NCBI RefSeq assembly: GCF_000317475.1
Contig: NC_019730.1
Span: 1 to 64,000, forward strand
Direction: 5' to 3'
DNA length: 64,000 nt
Source: Oscillatoria nigro-viridis PCC 7112
GTDB taxonomy: Bacteria > Cyanobacteriota > Cyanobacteriia > Cyanobacteriales > Microcoleaceae
Within the stretch, counting starts at the first letter, position 1; every line of letters starts with the position of its first letter. The translations under genes and the position numbers were made by a program. The notes beneath the pieces were generated by a model. That model did not search any database. It was given only the letters and a program-made list of their open reading frames with translations, and was not told the origin of the DNA. Positions 35,568 through 45,400 of this stretch are shown here, piece by piece.

Positions 35568-35949
35568 ATGACAAAACCCAAGAGGTATCCCGACAATTGG
35601 CACTCTTATTGCGCTCTCCGTGAAAGAAAGTGCGCTCTGGCGCTGTACTAAATGCAACCAACAATGCCTCCGACCCGGTAAGAAAAGTGGCTTAACCAAG
35701 TCCGAACGATGTTCCCTAACTTTGACAGTGCACCACCGCAACCGGATACCGGAGGACAACCGTCCAGAAAACTTAATAGCCCTTTGTACTGCGTGTCACC
35801 TTTCTTATCACAATCGCGGGCAATCCAACGTCTCGCCTGGACAATTATCGCTGTTCCCCGATGATGACATTGATTGGAATATAATGGATGGTTCTCTGGA
35901 ATCGGCACGGGGCGATTTATCAGATCGCAATCCGCCTCCATTAGTTTGA
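35568..35949 (+). pseudogene. HNH endonuclease, frameshifted
   Basis: The start MTKPKRYPDNWH (ATG 35568) and the body ALWRCTKCNQQCLRPG, LTVHHRNRIPEDNRPENLIA, LCTACHLSYH lie in frames one base apart. One extra base between 35601 and 35612 breaks the gene. The body has the paired CxxC motifs, the HH of the nuclease core and the N/H of the alpha helix, so the catalytic part is complete. A GTG at 35620 would give a 109-residue product lacking the N-terminus. This HNH type is common in cyanobacteria. Confidence 0.75.
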
Positions 35950-36058
35950 CAAGCTCGAAGGCGGTCATGCAATCGAGCGAGTATAATAAACTTAACAGAA
36001 CTCTACTCCCTACCCCACGAAACTTCTAATTAAGCTACCTCCCATTAAAAAATAACCT

Positions 36059-36664
36059 ATGACATACACCCCATCCAAACTACTTAGCTTTGAGGAGTTT
36101 ATTGCCCTATATGGGGATAATACACGATATGAACTCATTGATGGAGAACTCAGAGACAGGTCACCTACTGGTCCTCACGAAGCGGTTGCAGGTAGTATTG
36201 CTGGTAGAATTTACGTAGAAATTTTTCGTGGTAATTTCAATTGGTTGGTTCCAAAAACTTGTTTAATAAAACCCCTATACGCTGAGGCCACAGCACTGCG
36301 TCCTGATGTAGTTGTTTTAGATAAAGCAGAACTTAGTAGTGAACCCCTTTGGCAAAAAGAACCAGTGATTTGTAAAGATAGTACAATTAAGCTTGTTGCC
36401 GAAGTTGTCAGCACTAATTGGCAAGATAATTATGCAATAAAAGTGGAAGAATACGCTTTTTTGAAGATTGCAGAATATTGGATTGTGGACTTTCGAGGCT
36501 TGGGGGGTTTGCAATTTATCGGCAATCCCAAGCAACCTACTTTCACGGTCTGCCAGTTGATTGATGGAGTTTACCAGCAGCAACAATATCGCTTGGGAGA
36601 GCCGATTTCTTCTTACCTCTTTCCCAATTTGCAATTGCAACTTGACGACATTATGCCGACTTAA
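36059..36664 (+). CDS. Uma2-family endonuclease (DUF820)
   Basis: A 201-residue protein of the Uma2 family of PD-(D/E)XK-like proteins, greatly expanded in cyanobacteria. Features: LSFEEFIALYGDNTRYELIDGEL, GPHEAVAGSIAGRIYVEI, LRPDVVVLD (catalytic Asp), VAEVVSTNWQDNYAIKVEEYA (Glu and Lys) and EYWIVDFRGL. The family is probably nuclease-related, but a natural target is not known. The gene is intact and isolated; ATG 36059 lacks a strong Shine-Dalgarno. Confidence 0.9.
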   Translation: MTYTPSKLLSFEEFIALYGDNTRYELIDGELRDRSPTGPHEAVAGSIAGRIYVEIFRGNFNWLVPKTCLIKPLYAEATALRPDVVVLDKAELSSEPLWQKEPVICKDSTIKLVAEVVSTNWQDNYAIKVEEYAFLKIAEYWIVDFRGLGGLQFIGNPKQPTFTVCQLIDGVYQQQQYRLGEPISSYLFPNLQLQLDDIMPT

Positions 36665-36727
36665 AATTCTAGAATTTCTTAAAAATCCAGTGATTTAAAT
36701 ACTAGGTTCTAACTATTGACTAAAACT

Positions 36728-38071
36728 ATGAGTGACAGCACCAGCTCAGAAAGTCTGGCTGAAGTTAGAGATACCCCAGACAAACCCATTACAGAACCTC
36801 GTCTGTACCAGAGTAGACCGATCGCCCCTGTTGCGACACCCCCTCCTATGGTATCCAGCCTCCACGCACAACTCAGAACAGACTTGTGGCAAGAATACCC
36901 TTCAGGTGTCGGCTACTTCCAACACCGAGCCAAGGGCAACCCCAACAACATCATTGAGCATTACATTGCCAGCCCCGGCGACATCACGCTGTTGCCTTTA
37001 GACGAGGCAATGCAAATTATTGACAGATTTGGGCTAACTGCTGCCAAATTGCACCTGATTTTTGCGGCTCACATTATGAGACAAGAAGAGCCGTGGAAAA
37101 GCTTATTCACTCTCGAAGGCAGTGACTTAATCAAGGAAATGGGGTGGGATAAACGTACAGACTTGCCAGTATCTCAAAAACTCAATGAAATAGCTAAAAC
37201 TGCGTATGCTCTGGGTTGCTTAGCAATCAAAGCCACATGGGTTGAAGGCAAGCACAGAAAAGGTGGAATTAGAGCCAGCGTTGACACCTCGCGAATGTGG
37301 AATGTTCAAATTCAGCTAACAGGTCAGCAGAATCTGGAGGGCAAAATAGAGCATCCTGATGAAATCTACATAACCGTCCAACCGGGACTCTGGACTCATG
37401 CCTTCTTGAACAAAGCAGGTTACTTCGCCAAAGAAGCGTTGTATCAGTTTGGCTATTTAGCTCAGGACATTCTCAAAATTGACGCCTACCATGATGAAAT
37501 GGCTTTGCGCTTAGCACTTCATCTGACGATGGAAAGCCGATTCCACACCAGTGGCATCTACAAAGTGGAGACACTCCTAAAAGCGCTATTACCCCAAACG
37601 GTAATCGATCTAGCTCGGTCAGACCGTAAACAAACTTACAAGGTGACAAAGAACTGGAATCGCACCCTGGAAGTGCTGCTGAAACTCAAGCGAGGGTTTC
37701 AGATCGAGTTTGACGAAGAGACTTACCCAGAATGGCTGAGACCTGGTAGCAAGTATCGAAAAAAAATAGGATACTTTGACACGCTGTTGGCAGCCAAAAT
37801 TACTATCCATCCGCCAGTACCTATCGCCAAACTGCTTGCAACCAAGGCTGAACTCAAACAGCTTGGGCCCCGCATGAAAGAATCTCCCAAGCCTAAACTG
37901 ACAAGCAATGAGATAAAAGAAGCAAGGGTAGCCAAAGGTTGGAGTCAAGCACAATTAGCAGGTTGGCTAGGGATGTCGCAGCGTTATGTATCTATGTTGG
38001 AACGTGGGGAGCGAATCCCTGCACCAGAACTAGAATCCCAAATCTGGCATCTGTTAAGCATTTCAGATTGA
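36728..38071 (+). CDS. putative plasmid replication protein with C-terminal XRE helix-turn-helix
   Basis: 447 residues from ATG 36728; TTG 36716 is in frame. The central part (about 80-370) is made of alternating helices and strands with ITVQPGLWTHAFLNKAGYFA and IYKVETLLKALLPQTVIDLA segments. These could form the winged-helix repeats of initiator proteins of plasmids. The last 60 residues are a clear XRE/Cro HTH (EARVAKGWSQAQLAGWLGMS, QRYVSMLERGERIPAPELES). Its position beside iterons, a second winged-helix gene and dnaB supports a replication or copy-control role. Initiator activity is inferred, not shown by motifs. Confidence 0.6.
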   Translation: MSDSTSSESLAEVRDTPDKPITEPRLYQSRPIAPVATPPPMVSSLHAQLRTDLWQEYPSGVGYFQHRAKGNPNNIIEHYIASPGDITLLPLDEAMQIIDRFGLTAAKLHLIFAAHIMRQEEPWKSLFTLEGSDLIKEMGWDKRTDLPVSQKLNEIAKTAYALGCLAIKATWVEGKHRKGGIRASVDTSRMWNVQIQLTGQQNLEGKIEHPDEIYITVQPGLWTHAFLNKAGYFAKEALYQFGYLAQDILKIDAYHDEMALRLALHLTMESRFHTSGIYKVETLLKALLPQTVIDLARSDRKQTYKVTKNWNRTLEVLLKLKRGFQIEFDEETYPEWLRPGSKYRKKIGYFDTLLAAKITIHPPVPIAKLLATKAELKQLGPRMKESPKPKLTSNEIKEARVAKGWSQAQLAGWLGMSQRYVSMLERGERIPAPELESQIWHLLSISD

Positions 38072-38326
38072 CATATTTAGGACTTACGCACAGCCTCAAT
38101 ATACGGTGTGAAAGTAGGGGCAACCCCCCCTGAAGAGCCTCTATCCTGATGATGCTTAGCCTTAGTCCTAATTTGACATACTCCCCGCTAGTCAAGAGAC
38201 GGGGATTCTACGCTCAAACAGCGACAGCAAGCAGAGCTTGACTAACATCGCCATCACCTTAGTTTTTTCCCCGGTTCAAGGGCTGTAGCCTCTGTATTCT
38301 CGTCCATCAAACTCAGGTGATGACCA

Positions 38327-38494
38327 CTAGCCCTGTCTGGCGTGAGGAACGAGGTTACTAAGTTTCAGCGTTTTGATTGTGAGTCCAAGTTCCGAAAAAC
38401 AATTTTTTTTGATCGAAGTCTCAAAAACCCGAACGTGAAATAGCGGTTTTATCCTTTTTCTCCGGTTCAGATTTAACACGCCAGACAGGGCTAG
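38327..38494. repeat. 18-bp perfect inverted repeat
   Basis: CTAGCCCTGTCTGGCGTG (38327-38344) and CACGCCAGACAGGGCTAG (38477-38494) are exact complements 132 bp apart. GGTGATGACCAC lies next to both, just before the left arm and just after the right arm. Possibly the ends of a small element or a structural part of the origin. Confidence 0.7.
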
Positions 38495-38674
38495 GTGATG
38501 ACCACCCGTGTGTCCAGGACATAACTCTCACCAAAGCGACCCTACAAACCCACCTTTCCCGGCTGGTTTTTTTTTCAGCAAAGAATGCTCGGGCTGTTCT
38601 GAAACTTGTTCTAAAAAAAATAGGTATTGAAAATAGCTCTCAAATCCATACCCAATATAAGTTTGACCGTTAGA

Positions 38675-38740
38675 ACAAAACCTCTAGAATGCCGCGACAA
38701 AACCTCTAGAATGCCGCGACAAAACCTCTAGAATGCCGCG
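38675..38740 (+). repeat. three perfect 22-bp iterons, candidate origin of replication
   Basis: Three exact tandem copies of a 22-bp unit (ACAAAACCTCTAGAATGCCG plus CG) at 38675, 38697 and 38719, followed by ACAAG. Length of one to two helical turns, perfect tandem spacing and linkage to replication-type genes are typical of iterons bound by a Rep protein. The core contains the TCTAGA palindrome. Confidence 0.75.
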
Positions 38741-39206
38741 ACAAGTCATTTTTGAAACTCTTACCACGTAAAGTTTTCAGCCTTTAGAACAACTCTGATC
38801 AGTCTTATTAGACTGATTCGCCACCAAATCCCGTATCGGCTGGTCTGGCAGGATTGAAAAAATAGTCGCGCACCCTTTCTCATCTTTTAGCAGGGCGGTC
38901 AGTCTCAACACTGCTGGATTTAGGACAACTGCATCGCTACAAAAAAGCGATCGCAAAAGTACAAGACCTTAAAACCGCTTCGCTAAAGTTTGCCGATAGT
39001 TCAAGCGACGGCGCTATGAATCGAGTTCCGGCGCAACTACCACACCTGGTTGTTGAAGCCAACCTGAAATCCTGTTGAGTGCAGCGAGCGCTGCATTCGC
39101 GCTCAATAGCCCGCGGTCAAATTCACAACAACCGCTCTGGCAAACCTTGCGGCTGTCACAGTCGCATGAAGGGACATTTACGCTCATTTTTACCCCGGAA
39201 CAAAAA

Positions 39207-40826
39207 ATGGTTGCAGATACAACTACCTGGCACAAACCGCCATTCGCCCGACACGCCGCAATTTATGAAGCCCTAGCCGACATACTAGAAGGCGCTACCC
39301 CCAGCGCCGTCAAACTCGCCCTCTACCTGTACAGAACCTGCATCGGCGGCAAACCAGAGGAAATCGACATCTATGACATCCCCTTGGGCGAAAAACGAGC
39401 CACAAGAGTCCGAAACGGCAAGCCCTATAGCCCTAACACCAGGCGGGCAGCCCTCAGACAGCTCGAAAAACTCGGCTTGGTCAAAATTCTCAAAAACTAC
39501 GGGCGTGGCATTTTTCGCATAGCAGTGCAGCACCTGGGCGACGTTCGCCCCTTCACTCACACCAATTCAAAATTCCAAAAACTGAGCAATCCGTCAAAAA
39601 ATCGACTGAACCAGCCAAAAATTGAGCAAACAGGGGGTTCAAACCCTGATGGTGCCGTACTCTTTACAGAGGATAAAAAAGAACAGCAAAGCACTGAAAA
39701 TGTTGCTGCTGTTTTTTTTAATTTTTCTAAAGAGGAAGAAAATTTAACATCACCAGATAAAAAACCACAGCTTGTAACTGGGATCAAATCTAAAAGCACT
39801 GAATTAAATAAAAATTCAGAACAAGAACTAAAAACCCCTAGTGAAAATAAATGTTCCGCCCCAACCGCTGAATGTCTGAGAATTAATTCAGATAACAGTC
39901 AGGCAGTCGATGTGGCAATGCCTTGCACTTCAGAACAAAGAGGTTTGACCTCTAAACCCCCGCAAAAACTGCTGACAGAACTCAACAGCCTCGACAATCC
40001 AACAATCTCTGCCGCCAAATCACCAATACCTACCAATAAAGCTGTTCCGTTAAGTCCTGAAATATCTTCGACCGTTACTCCCCAAGTTCCTGAAACTGTC
40101 GAACCAATTGCAATTGCCAACCCCGATGCGAGTGAAACTGTCAAAGCCGTTCTAATTACTAATTCTGATGCGACTGAGATTATCGAAGCGGTTGCAATTG
40201 CCAACCCCGATGCCACTGAAACTGTCGAAGCGGTTGCAATTGCCAATTCCGATGTGACTGAGATTGTCAAAGCCGTTCCAATTACTAATCCTGATGCGAC
40301 TGAAATTATCGAAGCGGTTGCAATTGCCAATCCCGATGCAACTGAAATTGTCGAAGCCGTTACGCGAGCCACAGGAGGCATGAATTCTGAATTAAAAATT
40401 TGTGTCCTCCAGCACAGCTTAAACGAAATCCAAGCCGCCATAAACTTGCTGCAAGTCCGAAGCCAAACAAAGCAAATATCCAACCCTTCAGGGTGGGTCG
40501 TTGATTGTTTGCGCGGTCGCTGGTGGGAGAAAACTAACGGTTTTCAAAACTCGAACCCAACAAATGTTGTTTCGTCTCCAGCTTCAACAGGCTCTTCTCC
40601 AACTCCAAAAAATTCTCCTTCTGCACAGACAACAAGAATAACTGAGGATTATGTTGACCCTCATTATATGCCATTAGAAACTCATCGAACGTTATGCGAA
40701 CAGTTCCAGCAACTAGGCAAAGAAGCTTTTGCCGCGCTAGGTATTCAGCAGCAAATTTACTTGCAGTGGATGCATCGATTTCCTCAGCAACTCAAACAAA
40801 TTTTGAACAAATTGTCTACTACTTAG
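39207..40826 (+). CDS. winged-helix plasmid replication-associated protein with Ala/Asp/Thr repeats
   Basis: 539 residues from ATG 39207 (MVADTTTWHKPPFARHAAIY); an upstream TTG at 39075 would add 44. The N-terminal 110 residues form a winged helix (ALADILEGATPSAVKLALYL, SPNTRRAALRQLEKLGLVKI, LKNYGRGIFRIAV). A long low-complexity linker contains six 14-residue repeats of AIANPDATEIVEAV type (about 40104-40362). A C-terminal helical region (HSLNEIQAAINLLQVR, then VDCLRGRWW) ends near the dnaB gene. The layout resembles a plasmid initiator or helicase-loader; its place between iterons and dnaB supports this inference. Confidence 0.6.
   Translation: MVADTTTWHKPPFARHAAIYEALADILEGATPSAVKLALYLYRTCIGGKPEEIDIYDIPLGEKRATRVRNGKPYSPNTRRAALRQLEKLGLVKILKNYGRGIFRIAVQHLGDVRPFTHTNSKFQKLSNPSKNRLNQPKIEQTGGSNPDGAVLFTEDKKEQQSTENVAAVFFNFSKEEENLTSPDKKPQLVTGIKSKSTELNKNSEQELKTPSENKCSAPTAECLRINSDNSQAVDVAMPCTSEQRGLTSKPPQKLLTELNSLDNPTISAAKSPIPTNKAVPLSPEISSTVTPQVPETVEPIAIANPDASETVKAVLITNSDATEIIEAVAIANPDATETVEAVAIANSDVTEIVKAVPITNPDATEIIEAVAIANPDATEIVEAVTRATGGMNSELKICVLQHSLNEIQAAINLLQVRSQTKQISNPSGWVVDCLRGRWWEKTNGFQNSNPTNVVSSPASTGSSPTPKNSPSAQTTRITEDYVDPHYMPLETHRTLCEQFQQLGKEAFAALGIQQQIYLQWMHRFPQQLKQILNKLSTT
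40104..40362 (+). repeat. six 42-bp in-frame repeats
   Basis: Consecutive units encode VAIANPDATETVEA-type 14-residue repeats that differ by a few substitutions (ITNSDATEIIEA, AIANSDVTEIVKA). They lie in the linker of the winged-helix protein and are expected to vary in number. Confidence 0.8.
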
Positions 40827-40942
40827 CTATGAGACCTAGCTGTGAAAACACTGATTATTCAATTCCTGTAGACAGTTTCCAATTCTGTAGGCAACTAACA
40901 ACACAGTTCAAGTAACAACAATCTCAAAGGAGAGTACCAGAT

Positions 40943-42298
40943 ATGGGAGTCAGTTTTGTTGACAAAATTATGCCGACTAATATTGATGCAGAGGAAGCAA
41001 TTTTAGGCGGAATTTTGATCGACCCAATCGCCATTAACCGAGTCGCAAATATTCTGCGTCCCGAAGCGTTAGCAATTACAGTCCACCAACACATTTATCG
41101 GGCCGCTTTAGCGCTGCACTCTAAAGAGCAGCCCACAGACTTGATGAACGTCACCACTTTCCTCGACGACCACAACCTGCTGGAAGTAGTAGGGGGTCAA
41201 ACTAAACTGGTAATGCTGGTAGACCGAACTGTTTCAGCCGTCAACATCGACCAATATGCCTTGCTAGTCGTGGACAAGTTTGTCCGGCGCGAACTCATCA
41301 AAATTGGTAATGACCTGGTGCAGCTTGGCTACGAAACTTCCACCGAATTGGATGCCATACTAAATGAAGCCGAGCAAAAGATTTTTGTCCTCAATAAGTA
41401 CAAAGAAGAGCGACAGAAAGCTATTCGGCCTCTTTCGGAATACTGCCACGAACTTTGGCGATATCTAGATGAAATTGAGGAACAGCGCTTGGAGACTGCT
41501 AACTACTGTCCTGGAATCAGCACGGGGTTTTACGACCTCGACGACCTATTGGGAGGGGGATTCTACCGAGGCGAATTGATTGTCATAGGAGGTCGCCCCG
41601 GCAGCGGCAAAACAGCTTTGGCTTGCGCGCTTGGGTACAACATTGCTTCCCTCCCCAGGAACGGTCGGGTTTTGATGTTTTCGATGGAAATGCCGGGTCG
41701 GGACTTGGCAGCGCGGCTAATGGCACTTGAGAGTGGGGTGTCGGTGAAAGATATCAGGCAAGTTAACCTAGCTGGTAAGTACGAAGTGCTAGCTTCGGCT
41801 TTGGGGAAAGTTAGCGATGCTGATTTTTGGATAGACGAAAGTTTGGAACCATCTCCCCTAGAGATTCGTTCGAGAGTTAGGGAGTTTGTTTGCGAGCGCG
41901 GCCCCTTGGGTTTGGTAATTGTTGATTACCTGCAATTGATGGTGAATTCAGCGGATGAAAATTTTGTCAATAAAATCAGCGAAATTACGCGGCAGATGAA
42001 GATTTTGGCTCGCGAGGTTGACACGCCAGTTGTGCTGCTTTCCCAGCTCAATCGGGGGGTAGAGACTCGCACAAATAAACGTCCAAGTTTATCGGATTTG
42101 CGTGGCTCTGGTGGGATTGAACAGGATGCGGATGTTGTGCTTGGAGTTTACAGGGACGATTATTACAATCCTGATTCTCCCGATCGGGGAATCGCTGAAA
42201 TTATTGGATTGAAAGGGCGCAATAGCGGAACGGGAACGGTTAAGTTGCTGTTTGATGCTGAATGCTGTCGGTTTCGGAATATCTATAAACTGCCGTAA
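40943..42298 (+). CDS. dnaB: replicative DNA helicase, DnaB family
   Basis: A 451-residue helicase of normal length for DnaB. The N-terminal domain starts NIDAEEAILGGILIDP. The RecA-like domain has Walker A GGRPGSGKTALAC, FSMEMPGRDLAARLM, Walker B LVIVDYLQLM, and SQLNRGVETR followed by LRGSGGIEQDADVVLGVYRD. It would unwind DNA ahead of replication as a hexamer and be loaded at the plasmid origin. AAAGGAG precedes ATG 40943. It is a second copy relative to a chromosomal dnaB, presumably plasmid-specific. No intein is present. Confidence 0.92.
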   Translation: MGVSFVDKIMPTNIDAEEAILGGILIDPIAINRVANILRPEALAITVHQHIYRAALALHSKEQPTDLMNVTTFLDDHNLLEVVGGQTKLVMLVDRTVSAVNIDQYALLVVDKFVRRELIKIGNDLVQLGYETSTELDAILNEAEQKIFVLNKYKEERQKAIRPLSEYCHELWRYLDEIEEQRLETANYCPGISTGFYDLDDLLGGGFYRGELIVIGGRPGSGKTALACALGYNIASLPRNGRVLMFSMEMPGRDLAARLMALESGVSVKDIRQVNLAGKYEVLASALGKVSDADFWIDESLEPSPLEIRSRVREFVCERGPLGLVIVDYLQLMVNSADENFVNKISEITRQMKILAREVDTPVVLLSQLNRGVETRTNKRPSLSDLRGSGGIEQDADVVLGVYRDDYYNPDSPDRGIAEIIGLKGRNSGTGTVKLLFDAECCRFRNIYKLP

Positions 42299-42333
42299 TA
42301 TTAAAGGACAGGAAAATATTGAGCTCTGTCGCC

Positions 42334-42441
42334 TTACTTCAGAATCCCGAGTGCCTTGACAAGCTGTTCCGGCTGTACCTCCAAATAGCGCTGGAGACTC
42401 GACAAATTTTTGTGTCCCGAAATCTCCATAATCACCCGCAG
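42334..42441 (-). pseudogene. C-terminal relic of a tyrosine recombinase/integrase
   Basis: About 36 codons on the minus strand read PLRVIMEISGHKNLSSLQRY, then LEVQPEQLVKALGILK and a TAA at 42334-42336. The SGH...S..RYLEV segment is the end of a phage-integrase catalytic domain, with the nucleophile Tyr encoded at 42385-42387. Everything upstream of PLR is replaced by the start of the giant PPC-repeat gene. It lies 35 bp after dnaB. Confidence 0.75.
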
Positions 42442-45400
42442 CGGCACGGCCGGACAGCGCATTTACATAGACCCGCTGCAATACAGCGGTGCTGCTGGGA
42501 ATTGGAAATTCGACATCCAAAGTCCCAGCGGCGAGACTGTATCAACGAACTTAGACAGCAACAAAATCCTCAACCTGACAGAAACCGGCAATTACCGCAT
42601 CGTAACGTCAACCAACGGCGACGCCACCGGCAGCTACGGCTTCAGCGTTATCGACCTCGGCTTAGTACCCGCCGTTCCCTTCGATACAACCATCAAAGGC
42701 ACTCTCAGCCCCGGTTCGGAAGACGACTTATTCCGCTTCACCGGCAGCAAAGGTCAAAAGCTGTTCTTCGACAACAAAACCAACAGCGGCGGCTTCAACT
42801 GGATACTCTACTCGGCCGACAGCAAAGAAGCCAAGTATCGCGGCTCGGAAGCAGATATGGAACTGTACTTGCCGAAGGACGGCGAGTACGTGCTCGCCAT
42901 CAGGGGCAACTCCAGCTTTACCAGCACCGTCGATTACTCGTTCGAGATTGTCACGCCCGACGACATCACAGTACCCATCGTCCCCGGCAGCAACGCGGAG
43001 CCCAACAGCGTTTACGGGGAACTCAAGGAAAAAGGCGAAACAGATTACTACACCTTTACCGGAGAAGTCGGACAGCGCATTTACTTCGATCGGCTGTTCT
43101 ACAAGCAAGATATCCCGAACGGCTACTGGCCGCACACAGCAAAACTGATCGGTCCCAGCGGTGCCGCTCTGCCGATTTACAATCTCGAATACAACTATGA
43201 CGGAAATCCGATTACTTTAAAAGAAAGCGGCACTTACCGCATAGAAATTGACGGGACTGAAGAAAACACGGGTACTTACAGCTTTAGCGTTCTCGACTTG
43301 GGACTGGCAGCACTCCTGAACTTGGATACCGACATCAGCGGCACCCTCAACCCAGGGCAGGAAACGCATTTATATCAGTTTACAGGCTCGAAAAGCCAGC
43401 GCCTCTTTTTCGATACGCCGGGGGGAACTGTAAATACAAACTGGACTCTTTACGATTCTGGGAATAACGTGGTTCCCGGCGGTGACGCTTCCCAGAATAC
43501 CGACATGGAAGTGGTACTGCCGAACTCCGGCACTTACACGCTGGCAATCAGGGGCTACAACAACAACACCCCGGTCAACTACTCGTTCAAAGTAATTACT
43601 CCCGACGTGCAAGCCGGGACGCTGGCATTTAATGTCCCTGTTTCGAGTTCCATCGGCGAAAAAGGCGAGCAGGACGTTTACACCTTTACTGGCACCAAAG
43701 GACAGCGGGTGTTCCTCGATACGCTGATGGAGACGCCCAATAACCGAGCCACATTAGTTAGCCCCAGCGGCACCAAAGTCATCAACAACTCGCCGATGGA
43801 GTCAGACTCTTATTGGCGGAGTCCTGTCATTTTGCCGGAGAACGGGACCTACTCGCTGACTGTGGATGGTGACAACCAAACAACTGACCCTTACAGCTTC
43901 CGCCTGGTAGATGCCAGCAACGTGCCAGTCTTGCAAAAAGACGCCACCAGCCCGACCTCCGGCACGCTAAATCCTGGGAGAGCGATACAGTTCTATCAAT
44001 TTACAGGAGCCAAAGGCGATCGCGTTTACTTCGACAGTCAAGAAAACTCAGGCACTGCCGCCTGGAGCCTCTACAACTCCAACAATGGCGTACTTGTTAA
44101 CAACGTAAATCTTTCCACCGATTTTGAATACCCCCTGGAGGGAGACGGAACTTACTACCTGATGCTGAGGGGAGAAAACAGCACGCCCGTCAACTACCAA
44201 ATTCAGCTAATTACCACGACTTCACCCCCCGCCCCGATGACGCTTTCTGCCCCCGTTACCAGCAGCATCAGCAAGCTGGGAGAACAAGATGCCTACACCT
44301 TTACGGGTAATGTCGGTCAAACGCTGTACTTCGACCCCCGCATCGGCAACAGCGATATCACCGTTAAAATTTACAGTCCCAGCGGTAAAGAGGTTTTGAA
44401 TGGCAACACGGGTACAGACCGCCCGCCCTTCACCCTCACCGAAGCGGGCACTTACAAGGTGACAGTTGACGGCCTTTACGGTAAAACTGGAGATTACAGC
44501 TTCATTCTCTCTGACGCAGCGCCGCTACTGCCGTTGGGAACCCCGCTAAGCGGATCTCTGGCTGCAAAAGAAACCGTCCTGTATAAAATAAACGGCACGG
44601 CAGGACAGCAATTGACGTTCGCTGGCTCTAGCGCGAGTTCCGGTGCAGAGTGGGTGCTGTACGCTCCTCAAAACCTGCTGAACCCTGAAAGCTACTACTA
44701 CGAAAACAACAGGGTCGGCTCGGCCAACCTTAACACTGGCTTCACCTCCACCCTGCCCGCTGACGGCACTTACATCCTGGCGCTGCGGAATCCTTCGGCA
44801 AATTCGGTCAGCTACAGCAACATCCAAGCCAACAGTACCCTACCGCCAGCTACAACCAACAGCGGGTTGGGGATGCCCTACGGCGGTACGCTGTCAGCAC
44901 CGGGTGAAGTGGATGAAAACTCCTTCACAGCCAAGGCCGGGACGCTAATTTATTTTGACGGTCAAAGCAACGCTCCAGGGCGGTGGGTGAGACTTTTAAA
45001 GCCAAACAGCACTAATGATTTTGTCTTTAACAATCTTGACAGCCAGAGCGACGGCGGCGCCTATCAACTAACGCAAACAGGCCCCTACAAGCTGGAAGTT
45101 TACGGTTACCCTGCCACTACCACGGGCAATTACAGCTTCCAATTGGTTGACCTCAAAGCATCGCCAACGCTCGCCTTAAATGCCCCCATCAATGTATCCT
45201 TAAATCCTCGGGAAACGAAAGCATACAAATTCACGGGGACAGTCGGTCAAAAAGTTTGGTTGGACGGTTTAAATACTAGCGGTACCAACGTTACGGCAAA
45301 GTTGTTGAATTCGAGCGGGCTGCAAGTTGCTTATACCGGAGATTTATCAAACGATATTGAATTGCAGACTTTAGAAGCTGACGGCGAATACTATTTGGTG

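Larger units (their letters stand above)
38072..39206. other. 1.1-kb gene-free replication-origin-like region
   Basis: No credible gene. It holds a TnpB-type end hairpin relic (CTCCCCG/CGGGGA at about 38181-38205, preceded by TTGACATA), an 18-bp perfect inverted repeat (38327-38494) and three 22-bp iterons (38675-38740). AT-rich sequence (TTTTTTTTTCAGC, 38567 onward) and GCGATCGC at about 38948 complete it. The position between two DNA-binding protein genes and upstream of dnaB fits a plasmid origin. Confidence 0.5.

Noticed and set aside
38675-38740. CRISPR-like repeats
   Set aside because: The 22-bp units are in direct contact with no spacers; the pattern is iteron-like.
39899-40483. 194-residue minus-strand gene
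   Set aside because: It is the antisense reading of the 42-bp repeats and flanking linker in the winged-helix gene; composition is an artefact of the repeat.
42319-43200. 293-residue plus-strand Arg/His-rich frame
   Set aside because: It overlaps the PPC-repeat gene in another frame and has composition typical of a shadow frame.
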